A stretch of DNA of 34,125 nt from Desulfohalobiaceae bacterium (GTDB lineage: Bacteria; Desulfobacterota; Desulfovibrionia; Desulfovibrionales; Desulfothermaceae), in NCBI GenBank assembly GCA_027013815.1, contig JALWFY010000119.1, forward strand, positions 1 through 34,125. The letters run 5' to 3'. Of the stretch, positions 8,186 to 15,876 are shown piece by piece (within the stretch, counting starts at the first letter, position 1; each line of letters begins with the position of its first letter). The translations under genes and the position numbers were made by a program. The notes under the pieces were generated by a model. It worked only from the letters and a program-made list of their open reading frames with translations. It was not told the DNA's origin and did no database searches.

Positions 8186-8595
8186 TGGACACAAATCGAT
8201 ATTTCTTTAAAAATGGAATACGATTTGAGTGTACTAGATGTGGTATATGTTGTACTGGAGAACCAGGTACAGTATATGTAAACAAAGAAGAGGTATATAA
8301 AATTGCAAAATATCTAAATATAGAAGTAGATGTTTTAAAAGAAAATTATCTTTACCCCTTTCGCGATTCATATAGTATAAAAGAATTAGAAAATGGAGAT
8401 TGTATATTTTTTAAAGATGGATGTAGTATATATCCTGTTAGACCCATGCAATGCAGGACATATCCATTTTGGATGATGAATCTTAGGAATGAAAAAAGAT
8501 GGGAACAAGTAAAAAAAGAATGTCCTGGTATTGGAAATGGTCGTATTTATACAGCAGATGAAATCATTGAAATAATAAATAATAGTCCAATATAA
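8185..8595 (+). CDS. YkgJ-family cysteine cluster protein
   Basis: This 136-residue cytoplasmic protein has the YkgJ/CxxCxxCC cluster: C16, C19, C22 and C23 in FECTRCGICCTGEPG. Downstream cysteines sit in DCIFFKDGCSIYPVRPMQC and KKECPGIG. The eight or so cysteines are suited to bind zinc or an iron-sulfur cluster. The function is not established for the family. The start overlaps the U32 stop by 1 nt (TAATG), so it is translationally coupled to an Fe-S protein and may assist it; that is inference. Confidence 0.88.
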   Translation: MDTNRYFFKNGIRFECTRCGICCTGEPGTVYVNKEEVYKIAKYLNIEVDVLKENYLYPFRDSYSIKELENGDCIFFKDGCSIYPVRPMQCRTYPFWMMNLRNEKRWEQVKKECPGIGNGRIYTADEIIEIINNSPI

Positions 8596-8640
8596 TTGGA
8601 AATCTCTCTGAGATTATAAGTAAAAATCAGGGTCAAGAAG

Positions 8641-9576
8641 TTGATTTCATTTATTAATAGCCTTGTGATCATATCTCCTATATTTATTATTATGTGTTGT
8701 GGCGCCCTTATCAGGACAATGGGATTAATTGATGCTCTATATATCACTAGCTCTAATAAACTACTATACTACTTCTTTCTCCCTGTTTTCTTATTTCTAA
8801 ATATTTATTCATCTCACCTAAAACATCCCTTAAACATTAAATTAATAATAGGTTATATAATAGGCACATTGGCAACCTTTATCTTGAGTTATATATTCAC
8901 CTGTTTGAGAAAATATCCCCCTTCTATAAAAGGTACCTTTGTACAGGGCTCTTTTCGTGGAAATATTGGATATATTGGACTTGCAATTGTATTTAATACC
9001 TTTGGAAAAATAGGATTATCTACTGCAAGTATCTTGCTTGGTTTTTTAACTCCTTTTATCAATTTTTTATCTATATTATCTTTTTTGATACCAGAAAAGA
9101 AGACAAAAGGATTAAATAATTTGTTTACATTAATTAAAGAAGTTGCAGTAAATCCCATCATAATCTCTTCTGTTCTTGGTATCTTGTTCAATAGAGCTCA
9201 TATTCCAGTTCCTGATATAATAATTACAACCCTTTCCTATATATCAAAGGTAACGCTTCCACTAGCTCTATTTATAATAGGTGCATCAATCCATTTACCA
9301 AAATTTAATAAAGATATCTTTATACCTATATTTGTGAATATATTTAAACTTATTATTATGCCCATGTTTATTTGGATTTTTTTAGTATTCTTTCACATAA
9401 CTGGTACTGATTTATACATTGGAATAATTTTTGCTGCTGCCCCCACTGCTGTAGTTACCTATGTGTTCGCATCTCAATTTAATGGAGATATGGAAATTGC
9501 ATCACTAATAGTTGTTATATCAGTAATATTATGTTTTTTTACATATCCTTTAATCTTCCAATTAATGTCTATATAA
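8641..9576 (+). CDS. AEC family transporter (auxin efflux carrier-like permease)
   Basis: This 311-residue inner-membrane protein has about ten hydrophobic segments in two halves, with the AEC pattern VIISPIFIIMCCGALIRTMGLID at the N-terminus and FIIGASIHLP, AAAPTAVVTYVFASQFNGD in the second half. Bacterial members export or import small carboxylates such as malate; the substrate is unknown here. The best start is a TTG at 8641 (CAGGG upstream), because starting at the next ATG would remove part of the first membrane helix. It follows the YkgJ gene by 45 nt and may share its transcript. Confidence 0.88.
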   Translation: MISFINSLVIISPIFIIMCCGALIRTMGLIDALYITSSNKLLYYFFLPVFLFLNIYSSHLKHPLNIKLIIGYIIGTLATFILSYIFTCLRKYPPSIKGTFVQGSFRGNIGYIGLAIVFNTFGKIGLSTASILLGFLTPFINFLSILSFLIPEKKTKGLNNLFTLIKEVAVNPIIISSVLGILFNRAHIPVPDIIITTLSYISKVTLPLALFIIGASIHLPKFNKDIFIPIFVNIFKLIIMPMFIWIFLVFFHITGTDLYIGIIFAAAPTAVVTYVFASQFNGDMEIASLIVVISVILCFFTYPLIFQLMSI

Positions 9577-9614
9577 ATAATTATCTCTAGGTCATATCTT
9601 TTTTCTATCCTTAG

Positions 9615-9644
9615 TTGACAAAAAATATTGATATAGAGTAAAAA
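9615..9644 (+). promoter_or_regulatory. Candidate promoter of the GMC flavoprotein gene
   Basis: TTGACA (9615-9620) is followed after 18 nt by TAAAAA (9639-9644). The predicted start point falls within a few nt of the ATG at 9653, and no ribosome binding site is visible, so the message may be leaderless. Confidence 0.4.
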
Positions 9645-9652
9645 ATTAGACT

Positions 9653-10933
9653 ATGAAATATCCAGAATATGATATTGTCATTGCAGGTACAGGACCTGGA
9701 GGGGCCACAGTTGCAAGAGAAGCAGCCAAAAGAGGCAAAAAGGTGTTAATGTTGGAATGGGGCGACAACCGTCCAATCAATGGGACAGTGGTCCAGGCCT
9801 TTAAAAATGCCCTTTTCCCAGGCAGGGGACTGCTCATTACCCCTGAGCTATTAGCCATAGTAAGGGGGATTACAACTGGAGGAAGTTCTATATACTATTA
9901 TGCAACTGCCTTTGACCCACCTATAGATCTCTTTAAAAAATATGGCATAAAAATAGATAATGAAGTTGAAGAAATACGCAGAGAACTTCCAATTGCACCT
10001 TTGTCTGACCAACTATTCGGCAAAATGGCAAAACGGATCATGGATAGCGCCCAGGACCTTGGTTATGCATGGAAAAAATTAAATAAATTTATATACCAAG
10101 AACGTTGCCATCCTGATTGTTATCAGTGCAATTATGGTTGTCCTTATGGGGCAAAATGGAATGCCCGCATGTATGTACACGAGGCCCAATTAAAAGGGGC
10201 TAGATTAATCAACCTGGCAAAGGTCAAAAAGGTAATTTGGGAAAACAACCAGGCCGTTGGACTTGAATACAAGAGATTAGGAGTAACACACAAGGTCTTT
10301 ACACATAAGATAGTAATTGCTGCTGGAGGCATTGGCTCACCTATTATCCTCAGGAACTCTGGCATTAAAGAAGCTGGATATAATTTCTTTTTTGACCCCC
10401 TAATCTGTGTAATGGGCAGTGTGAGGGACATAAAAGGGGGGAGAGAGATCCCCATGGCAAGTGGTGTGAATATCGATGAAGATGGTTATATAATGACAGA
10501 TATGACAGTACCTACAGCCCTGTACTCATTTTTTACAACTACGGTATTTCGCTTCCATAAATTATTCTCCCATAAAAACACCCTACAGATAATGGTTAAA
10601 CTCAAAGACCGATTAGGAGGTAGGATAACTGATAAGGGTGGAGTTCGAAAAAGACTAAGTAAAAATGACCGACAACGCCTTATGCGTGGTTATGTGAAGG
10701 CCAAAGAAATCCTTAAAAAAGCTGGGGCCAGAGATATTTTTAAGACCTGGTATGTAGCTGCTCATCCTGGGGGAACTGTCAAGATAGGTGAACTAGTAGA
10801 TAAAAATTTACAGACCAAATTTGACAACCTATTTGTGTGTGACTGCTCTGTTATCCCAGAGGCATGGGGACTCCCTCCAACTTTTACCCTCCTGGCATTG
10901 GGTAAGAGACTGGCCAAACATCTATGTAATTAA
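9653..10933 (+). CDS. GMC-type FAD-dependent oxidoreductase with Cys cluster
   Basis: This 426-residue flavoprotein has an N-terminal dinucleotide-binding motif (IVIAGTGPGGATVARE, residues 9-24) and GGSSIYYYATAF near residue 80. A second FAD-contact segment reads VIAAGGIGSPIILRNSGI. The C-terminal active-site region is AAHPGGTVKIG, and PPTFTLLALGKRLA closes the FAD site. The GMC family oxidises alcohols or related substrates; the substrate is unknown. A four-cysteine segment (C152, C156, C159, C163: CHPDCYQCNYGC) might hold an Fe-S cluster or zinc, which would allow electron transfer to another protein. At 426 residues it is shorter than choline or glucose oxidase types. It converges with the MBL-rhodanese gene. 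Confidence 0.8.
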   Translation: MKYPEYDIVIAGTGPGGATVAREAAKRGKKVLMLEWGDNRPINGTVVQAFKNALFPGRGLLITPELLAIVRGITTGGSSIYYYATAFDPPIDLFKKYGIKIDNEVEEIRRELPIAPLSDQLFGKMAKRIMDSAQDLGYAWKKLNKFIYQERCHPDCYQCNYGCPYGAKWNARMYVHEAQLKGARLINLAKVKKVIWENNQAVGLEYKRLGVTHKVFTHKIVIAAGGIGSPIILRNSGIKEAGYNFFFDPLICVMGSVRDIKGGREIPMASGVNIDEDGYIMTDMTVPTALYSFFTTTVFRFHKLFSHKNTLQIMVKLKDRLGGRITDKGGVRKRLSKNDRQRLMRGYVKAKEILKKAGARDIFKTWYVAAHPGGTVKIGELVDKNLQTKFDNLFVCDCSVIPEAWGLPPTFTLLALGKRLAKHLCN

Positions 10934-10940
10934 CAAAATG

Positions 10941-11004
10941 GGCTAATTGGTTAATTGTGTTAAATGAGTACAACCATTGACATTAACCAATCAACCAATT
11001 AGCC
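10941..11004. repeat. Inverted repeat of octamer units between convergent genes
   Basis: The arm GGCTAATTGGTT (10941-10952) is the exact reverse complement of AACCAATTAGCC (10993-11004). Each arm is itself an 8-nt degenerate tandem repeat (GGCTAATT-GGTTAATT; ATTAACCA-ATCAACCA-ATTAGCCA). It lies in the 78-nt gap between two convergent genes. It could form a stem with a 40-nt loop but has no T-run for intrinsic termination. Confidence 0.75.
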
Positions 11005-11011
11005 ACTACAG

Positions 11012-12391
11012 TTATTCAACCACCTCATAGCCTGCATTTATCCAGGCCTTCATACCTCCAGCAAGACTATGCACATGGGTAAATCCATTCTTTTGCAAAA
11101 AACTTGCAGCAATATTTCCCCTATAACCAACCCCACACGTAACAACTATTTCTTCATCTTTTGGAAGATCTGGGGGAGAGTTTAAGAGCTCAGGCAAAGG
11201 GATATGTTTGGCTTCTTTAATATGGCCCATATTCCATTCTGCTAGGGTCCTAACATCAAAAAAATGTTTGTAATCTCCTGATTCCAGTTTTTCTTTTAAT
11301 TCATGTGCTGATATCTGATAGAGTCGTCCAATTGGCAGTCCTTCTTCTTGCCATGCACTAATACCTCCATAAAGATAACCAACTATATTGTCATATCCTA
11401 TCCTGTGGAGTTGGTCACACATGGCATTATATTCATCCTCATTATCAACTACCAATATTAGCTGGGCATTGGGATCAATTACCATACCTATCCAATTTGC
11501 ACTTTGAGGAGCAAGGCCAATATTAATAGAACCAGGTATATGAACTCCTCCAAATGCAGCAGTGTCTCTAGTATCTAATATAGTTGCCCCTTTGTCTATC
11601 TCTTGTTTTACCTGTAGGGGGGAAAGATCCTTTATTATGGGACATCTTTCCAAAAGAGGTGGACCCTGTAAGTTGGTTTGGATAATATGTGTAAAGCTCT
11701 TTGGTCTTTCAGGAAACCCCTGGGACATTGTCTTAATGAACTCCTGTCTAGAGAGTTTTAATAGGGGGTTATGTCTCATTTCAAATCCAATAGTAGAGAT
11801 TGTCTTAGAGCTGAGCCCTTTTCCACAAAGAGAGCCTTCTCCATGGGCAGGATATACCTCAAGGTCTTGGGGGAGTTTTTTGAGTTTCTCATATAGGCTA
11901 TTATAGAGATTGTTGACCTGCTCTTCCAATAACTCCTCTCCAGCTAAATCTGGGCGACCAATGTCTCCAACAAAAAGACAATCTCCAGTTAAAACAAGCC
12001 ATGGTTCCTCACTTCTAGACCCATCAGTGACCAATATAGAAATAGAATGAGGGGTATGCCCTGGGGTTTTTAGGATCTCTAGCTTGACATTTCCAAAATA
12101 AAAGACATCACCCTCCTTTATTGGATTAAAACTATATTTCGCAGGGGTGCCTTCTAATAAATAAATTTCAGCACCAGTCCTTGATCTCAATTCCATATTA
12201 CCACTTACATGGTCAGCATGGATATGAGTTTCAAAGATATGAGTAATCCTCATACCATATTTTCTGCTCAGGTCTATATAATCCTGCACATCTCTTTTAG
12301 GATCAACTACACACGCTACTTTTCCCTGAGGACAACCAATAAAATAGGATAAACACCCCATGCCTTGTACTAAAATTTGTTTAAAAAACAT
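11012..12391 (-). CDS. Persulfide dioxygenase-like MBL protein with two rhodanese domains
   Basis: This 459-residue protein probably oxidises glutathione or other low-molecular-weight persulfides and handles sulfane sulfur. Residues 1-250 form a metallo-beta-lactamase domain of the ETHE1 type, with THIHADH (55-61), GHTPHS (His112), TGDCLFVGDIGRPDL (Asp137) and PAHG (His183). Two rhodanese domains follow. The first (about 255-352) has VVDNEDEYN where the active-site loop should be and lacks the catalytic Cys. The second (about 360-459) keeps it as Cys419 in VVTCGVGYRG. This MBL, pseudo-rhodanese, rhodanese order is the one described for CstB. It fits a sulfur-metabolising host. Its promoter is probably in the repeat-rich 12392-12500 stretch. 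Confidence 0.88.
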   Translation of the reverse strand: MFFKQILVQGMGCLSYFIGCPQGKVACVVDPKRDVQDYIDLSRKYGMRITHIFETHIHADHVSGNMELRSRTGAEIYLLEGTPAKYSFNPIKEGDVFYFGNVKLEILKTPGHTPHSISILVTDGSRSEEPWLVLTGDCLFVGDIGRPDLAGEELLEEQVNNLYNSLYEKLKKLPQDLEVYPAHGEGSLCGKGLSSKTISTIGFEMRHNPLLKLSRQEFIKTMSQGFPERPKSFTHIIQTNLQGPPLLERCPIIKDLSPLQVKQEIDKGATILDTRDTAAFGGVHIPGSINIGLAPQSANWIGMVIDPNAQLILVVDNEDEYNAMCDQLHRIGYDNIVGYLYGGISAWQEEGLPIGRLYQISAHELKEKLESGDYKHFFDVRTLAEWNMGHIKEAKHIPLPELLNSPPDLPKDEEIVVTCGVGYRGNIAASFLQKNGFTHVHSLAGGMKAWINAGYEVVE

Positions 12392-12406
12392 AACTAATCC
12401 CCCATA

Positions 12407-12492
12407 AATTTTGGATTATAAATTTTGAATTAAATTAGGAATAAAATTCTGTTGGGACAAAACTTAACCCAAAATTCAACATTCAAAATCAT
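12407..12492. repeat. ATTTTGGATT-type heptamer inverted repeat
   Basis: The left arm (about 12407-12438) has AAATTTTGGATTATAAATTT and TGAATT, built of roughly 7-nt units. The right arm (about 12475-12492) reads CCCAAAATTCAACATTC followed by AAAAT, the complement type. The same motif family recurs at 21485-21645, 24310-24400, 30755-30845, 32385-32420 and 33915-34105. The remaining part of this 574-nt gap, about 12500-12690, shows no gene or structure I can support. Confidence 0.6.
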
Positions 12493-12695
12493 ATTCCCTT
12501 TCACTTTGATTATTTCAATTTCCCTATGACTTTCCTGAAAGCTATGATGCTGCCCTGCCCCCAACTTAACTCACCATTAAATATAATATTTAAGATATAA
12601 AAACAACCCTCAATCTTTCATTTTGTGCCAAGAATAGTAATTAGCCATTCTACCAATTGTCCCCCTATCTTTTATATAAGAAATCAAATTTATTA

Positions 12696-12722
12696 TTGAC
12701 AACACAAAAAATCTAAGATAAT
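12696..12722 (+). promoter_or_regulatory. Candidate promoter of the aromatic supraoperon
   Basis: TTGACA (12696-12701) is a perfect -35. GATAAT (12717-12722) gives a -10 at 15-nt spacing, or TAATTT (12719-12724) at 17 nt. The predicted start point falls at about 12729-12732, that is at or within a few nt of the leader-peptide ATG. No ribosome binding site is visible between them, so the leader peptide may be read from a leaderless transcript. Confidence 0.5.
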
Positions 12723-12731
12723 TTTCTGACT

Positions 12732-12836
12732 ATGGAGAACAAACTCGGGTTACAATTCACCTATTTTAGTTATTTTATCAGCTTTTATTTTTGGTTTTTT
12801 AGGGGTGGAGTCTGTGGCCCGGGTGGTGAGATTTAA
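12732..12836 (+). CDS. Aromatic-rich leader peptide of the aro-phe-tyr-trp supraoperon
   Basis: This is a 34-codon open frame, ATG to TAA, too short for ordinary gene calling. Codons 9-23 read FTYFSYFISFYFWFF: 7 Phe, 3 Tyr and 1 Trp in 15 codons. After it comes RGGVCGPGGEI and the stop at 12834. It sits directly upstream of mutually exclusive antiterminator and terminator stems and 130 nt before the first biosynthetic gene. In Phe/Tyr/Trp attenuators such as pheA, pheST and trp leaders of enterobacteria, ribosome stalling at such codons prevents termination. No Shine-Dalgarno is seen. The peptide is likely to have no function apart from its own translation. Confidence 0.88.
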   Translation: MENKLGLQFTYFSYFISFYFWFFRGGVCGPGGEI

Positions 12837-12898
12837 TCTAAAATAAAAAAATAGAACCCATAAGGCCGCAGGCTCCAGAGAGCAGGCGGCCTTTTTTT
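12806..12898 (+). promoter_or_regulatory. Transcription attenuator: antiterminator and terminator of the supraoperon
   Basis: Antiterminator: TGGAGTCTGTGGCC (12806-12819, inside leader codons 25-30) can pair over 14 bp, two of them G-U, with GGCCGCAGGCTCCA (12864-12877). Terminator: AAGGCCGC (12862-12869) pairs with GCGGCCTT (12886-12893), followed by seven T (12892-12898). The two structures share 12864-12877 and exclude each other. A ribosome stalled in the aromatic codons (ending 12800) leaves the antiterminator strand free. One that reaches the stop at 12834 covers it, so the terminator forms. A weaker upstream partner, ACAAACTC (12739-12746), pairs 7 of 8 positions with GAGTCTGT (12808-12815) and could be the protector stem. 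Confidence 0.88.
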
Positions 12899-12965
12899 AT
12901 GGCTGCTTAGATCCTCTGGAGTTCCAAAAGGCCTAAGCAAAACCTTAAATCAAGGAGGTAGGAAA

Positions 12966-13766
12966 ATGCATCTGGGCAAATCAATCAGGCTAGAGAGGAT
13001 CTTCAACAGAAATACAGGAAGGACAATTATTGTTCCATTGGACCATGGAGTAACCGTTGGACCTATATATGGACTTGTTGATTTAAAGAACACAGTAAAT
13101 CAGGTGGCTGAAGGTGGTGCCAATGCAGTTGTTATGCACAAGGGTCTAGTTAGGTGTGGACACAGGGAACAGGGCAGGGATATTGGACTTATTATACACC
13201 TATCGGGGAGTACGCAGCTATCCCCATACCCAAATGCAAAGACTTTAGTTGGGAGAGTTGAGGATGCAATAAAACTTGGAGCAGATGGAGTTTCTGTACA
13301 TGTAAACCTTGGGGATGAAACAGAAAGGAATATGCTTGCTGATCTCGGCAGGATAACTAGTGAGGCTGCAGAATGGGGCATGCCTGTACTTGCAATGGTC
13401 TATGCCAGGGGTCCAAAGATCAAAGACAGTTTTGATCCAGATATTATTGGCCATTGCGCAAGGGTTGGAGAAGAACTTGGCGCAGACGTGGTAAAGGTAA
13501 GTTATACTGGGGACGTGGAATCCTTTAGGAAGGTAGTTGATGCATGTTGTATCCCAGTTGTTATTGCAGGTGGACCCAAAATGGACAATAGACGTGATTT
13601 ACTTAACATGGTGTATGAATCTATTCAAGCAGGGGGCGCAGGCCTTTCTGTTGGGAGAAACATATTCCAAGACAATGACCCAGCTACATTGGTCAAGGCC
13701 CTACATGGTATAGTACATGAGGACCTCACCGTGGATGAGGCTATGGAAATATTAAATGGCAAATAA
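12966..13766 (+). CDS. 2-amino-3,7-dideoxy-D-threo-hept-6-ulosonate (ADH) synthase, class I aldolase family
   Basis: This 266-residue class I aldolase-type protein probably carries out the first step of the archaeal-type shikimate entry (AroA', MJ0400 type), condensing an aspartate-semialdehyde and a ketose-phosphate-derived fragment. Visible motifs are IVPLDHGVT (Asp26), MVYARGP (Tyr146) and the Schiff-base lysine region [10 protein letters not shown] (Lys177). The phosphate-binding end reads VIAGGPK and [13 protein letters not shown]. Pairing with dehydroquinate synthase II immediately downstream argues for ADH synthase rather than fructose-bisphosphate aldolase. AAGGAGGT precedes the ATG. 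It is the first structural gene after the attenuator. Confidence 0.9.
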   Translation: MHLGKSIRLERIFNRNTGRTIIVPLDHGVTVGPIYGLVDLKNTVNQVAEGGANAVVMHKGLVRCGHREQGRDIGLIIHLSGSTQLSPYPNAKTLVGRVEDAIKLGADGVSVHVNLGDETERNMLADLGRITSEAAEWGMPVLAMVYARGPKIKDSFDPDIIGHCARVGEELGADVVKVSYTGDVESFRKVVDACCIPVVIAGGPKMDNRRDLLNMVYESIQAGGAGLSVGRNIFQDNDPATLVKALHGIVHEDLTVDEAMEILNGK

Positions 13767-13782
13767 TGGAGTTAAATTAGTT

Positions 13783-14760
13783 ATGAAAGATATAGTTGTT
13801 AAGGCCATTCCATATGATAAAAAATTGGTTACCCTAGCACTTGAATCTGGGGCAGATGCAATATTAACAGAACAGGACAAGATTAAAGAGGTCACCTCCC
13901 TTGGGCGTATTTCTACTTTAACTCCAAAAGACATTCACACCATTTCCCTAAAAGAAAAAAAAGATGAACAAGAGGCTGCCCAATATTTGAAACAAGGAGA
14001 AATGGTTGTTATAGAAAAGGGGTGGGAAATAATTCCAATAGAAAATCTCCTGGCAACCCCAGGTAGTGGTAAATTAGGAGTAGAGGTAGAAGACTTGCAT
14101 CAGGCAAAGGTAGCATCGGGTATTTTAGAGAGGGGGGTGGACTTTCTCGTAATCTTGCCCCAGGCTGCACCTTTGATCAAACAAATAGTAAAAGAGATAA
14201 AGATCACAGGGGAAAAAATAGGGCTTATCCCAGCCACAATAACAGATATCAAACCCGTTGGGTTGGGACACAGGGTATGTGTTGATACATGTTCTATTTT
14301 GAGTACAGGGCAGGGAATGCTTGTTGGAAATTCCAGTGGATTTACATTTTTGGTCCATGCAGAAACAGAAGAGAATCCATATGTGGCTTCCAGGCCCTTT
14401 AGGATCAATGCTGGAGCAGTTCATTCTTATGTAATAAGGCCTAAAGACAAGACATCATATCTTGAGGAATTAAAGGCAGGAGATGAGGTCCTTATAGTAG
14501 ACAAGGAGGGGAACACCATGCTCTGCTCTGTTGGTAGGGTAAAAATAGAGATTAGACCACTTCTTATTATTTCTGCTGAATGTGAAGGTAAAAAAGGAGA
14601 TGTTATTCTTCAAAATGCTGAGACCATAAGGCTTGTTGCTAAGGACGGGAAACCCATCTCTGTTGTGTCATTAAAACAAGGAGACCAAGTACTAGTTAGG
14701 TTAGACGAGGCAGGGAGACATTTTGGAATGCGAATAAAAGAAGACATAAAAGAAAAATAA
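13783..14760 (+). CDS. 3-dehydroquinate synthase II
   Basis: This archaeal-type enzyme (AroB', MJ1249 family) oxidatively deaminates and cyclises ADH to 3-dehydroquinate with NAD, replacing DAHP synthase plus AroB. Typical family segments are ALESGADAILTEQD, GHRVCVDTCSILSTGQGMLVG, NSSGFTFLVHAETEENPYV, RPFRINAGAVHSY and PDKTSYL-like repeats near the end. I chose the ATG at 13783 (MKDIVVKAIPYDKKLV), which matches the usual start of the family and has GGAG 11 nt upstream. An in-frame ATG at 13756 would add nine residues and overlap the upstream gene by 11 nt. From this start it has 325 residues. Confidence 0.9.
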   Translation: MKDIVVKAIPYDKKLVTLALESGADAILTEQDKIKEVTSLGRISTLTPKDIHTISLKEKKDEQEAAQYLKQGEMVVIEKGWEIIPIENLLATPGSGKLGVEVEDLHQAKVASGILERGVDFLVILPQAAPLIKQIVKEIKITGEKIGLIPATITDIKPVGLGHRVCVDTCSILSTGQGMLVGNSSGFTFLVHAETEENPYVASRPFRINAGAVHSYVIRPKDKTSYLEELKAGDEVLIVDKEGNTMLCSVGRVKIEIRPLLIISAECEGKKGDVILQNAETIRLVAKDGKPISVVSLKQGDQVLVRLDEAGRHFGMRIKEDIKEK

Positions 14761-14781
14761 ATTCTAAGGAGTCTTAAATAA

Positions 14782-15876
14782 ATGGATCATAATTCAAAGA
14801 GGCTTGAGCAAATACGGAAAGAAATAAATAAAATAGACAAAGACATACTCATGTTGCTAAACAAAAGGGCGTCCCTTAGCCTGGAAGTGGGAAAGATCAA
14901 GGAACAAAGTGAAGATAGTATATTTAAGCCATTTAGGGAAAAGGATATATTAAAAGAACTAGAAAAAAATAATCCTGGACCCCTTCCTAAGGAACATTTG
15001 TATTCAATTTACAGAGAAATACTCTCCTCTTCTAGGAGCTTACAAAGACCACAAAAGGTGGTATACCTTGGACCAGAGGGTACTTTTTCATACTTTGCTG
15101 CCCTACATTATTTTGGCCACAGTGTACACTACTCGCCTAAATTTATACTAGAAGACGTGTTTAAGGCAGTTAGAAAAAAAGAGGCCGCCCTTGGTGTCAT
15201 ACCTTTGGAGAATTCCCTCCAGGGCACAGTGGGACAGAGTCTGGATATGTTTCTAAAATATCAGATATATATCCAGGCTGAAATATTTTGCAAGATAAGC
15301 CACAGTCTACTGTCTATGAGCAACAGTCTGAGCCAGATAGAAATTGTGTACTCCCATCCCCAGGCCCTTCAACAATGTTCTCTCTGGCTCAAAACACGTC
15401 TTCCCAGGGCAAAGGTAGTTCCTGTGGACAGTACTGCAGCTGGGGCCAAGATGGCATGTGAAGACCCAAAAACTGGCGCCATTGCCCATCCTGCCTTAGC
15501 AAACAATCTTGGGCTAAATGTATTGGAGAGTGGAATTGAGGACCTGCCTGAAAATTGGACCAGATTTTTAATAATCGGACCAGATGAACCACCAGCAGGG
15601 AACAGGGACAAGACATCTTTGTTATTTACTCTACCAGACAAACCTGGTTCCCTTGCTAGGATATTAAATCTACTTGCAATGGAAAATGTGAACATGAAAA
15701 AATTGGAATCAAGACCCCTTAGGGGAGAAAAATGGCAATATGTATTTTTCTGCGATGTAGAGTGTGATCTAAGCAAGGACCAATATACGGCCTTGCTTGA
15801 GGACCTAAGACACTCTTGTCATACACTGAGGATACTTGGTAGTTATCCAAATGGACCTTATATTGATTTACCTTAA
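14782..15876 (+). CDS. pheA: Bifunctional chorismate mutase / prephenate dehydratase
   Basis: This 364-residue P-protein leads chorismate to phenylpyruvate for Phe synthesis. Residues 1-90 are an AroQ chorismate mutase (LEQIRKEINKIDKDILMLLNKRASLSLEVGKIK). Residues about 92-270 are prephenate dehydratase (YLGPEGTFSYFAA, PLENSLQGTVGQSLD, NWTRFLIIG). The C-terminal ACT domain has KPGSLARILNLLAMENVNM and the Phe-binding ESRPLRG motif, so feedback inhibition by Phe is likely. AAGGAG lies 10 nt before the ATG. An imperfect hairpin begins at the stop codon (see the spacer entry). Confidence 0.95.
   Translation: MDHNSKRLEQIRKEINKIDKDILMLLNKRASLSLEVGKIKEQSEDSIFKPFREKDILKELEKNNPGPLPKEHLYSIYREILSSSRSLQRPQKVVYLGPEGTFSYFAALHYFGHSVHYSPKFILEDVFKAVRKKEAALGVIPLENSLQGTVGQSLDMFLKYQIYIQAEIFCKISHSLLSMSNSLSQIEIVYSHPQALQQCSLWLKTRLPRAKVVPVDSTAAGAKMACEDPKTGAIAHPALANNLGLNVLESGIEDLPENWTRFLIIGPDEPPAGNRDKTSLLFTLPDKPGSLARILNLLAMENVNMKKLESRPLRGEKWQYVFFCDVECDLSKDQYTALLEDLRHSCHTLRILGSYPNGPYIDLP

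Noticed and set aside
10941-11004. Inverted repeat as intrinsic terminator
   Set aside because: The arms are A+T-rich, the loop is 40 nt and no T-run follows. It fits the octamer repeat grammar better.
12841-12965. T-box or TRAP-type control before the supraoperon
   Set aside because: No T-box sequence (UGGN-binding AGGGUGGNACCGCG core) and no spaced G/UAG series. The leader peptide with alternative stems accounts for the structure.
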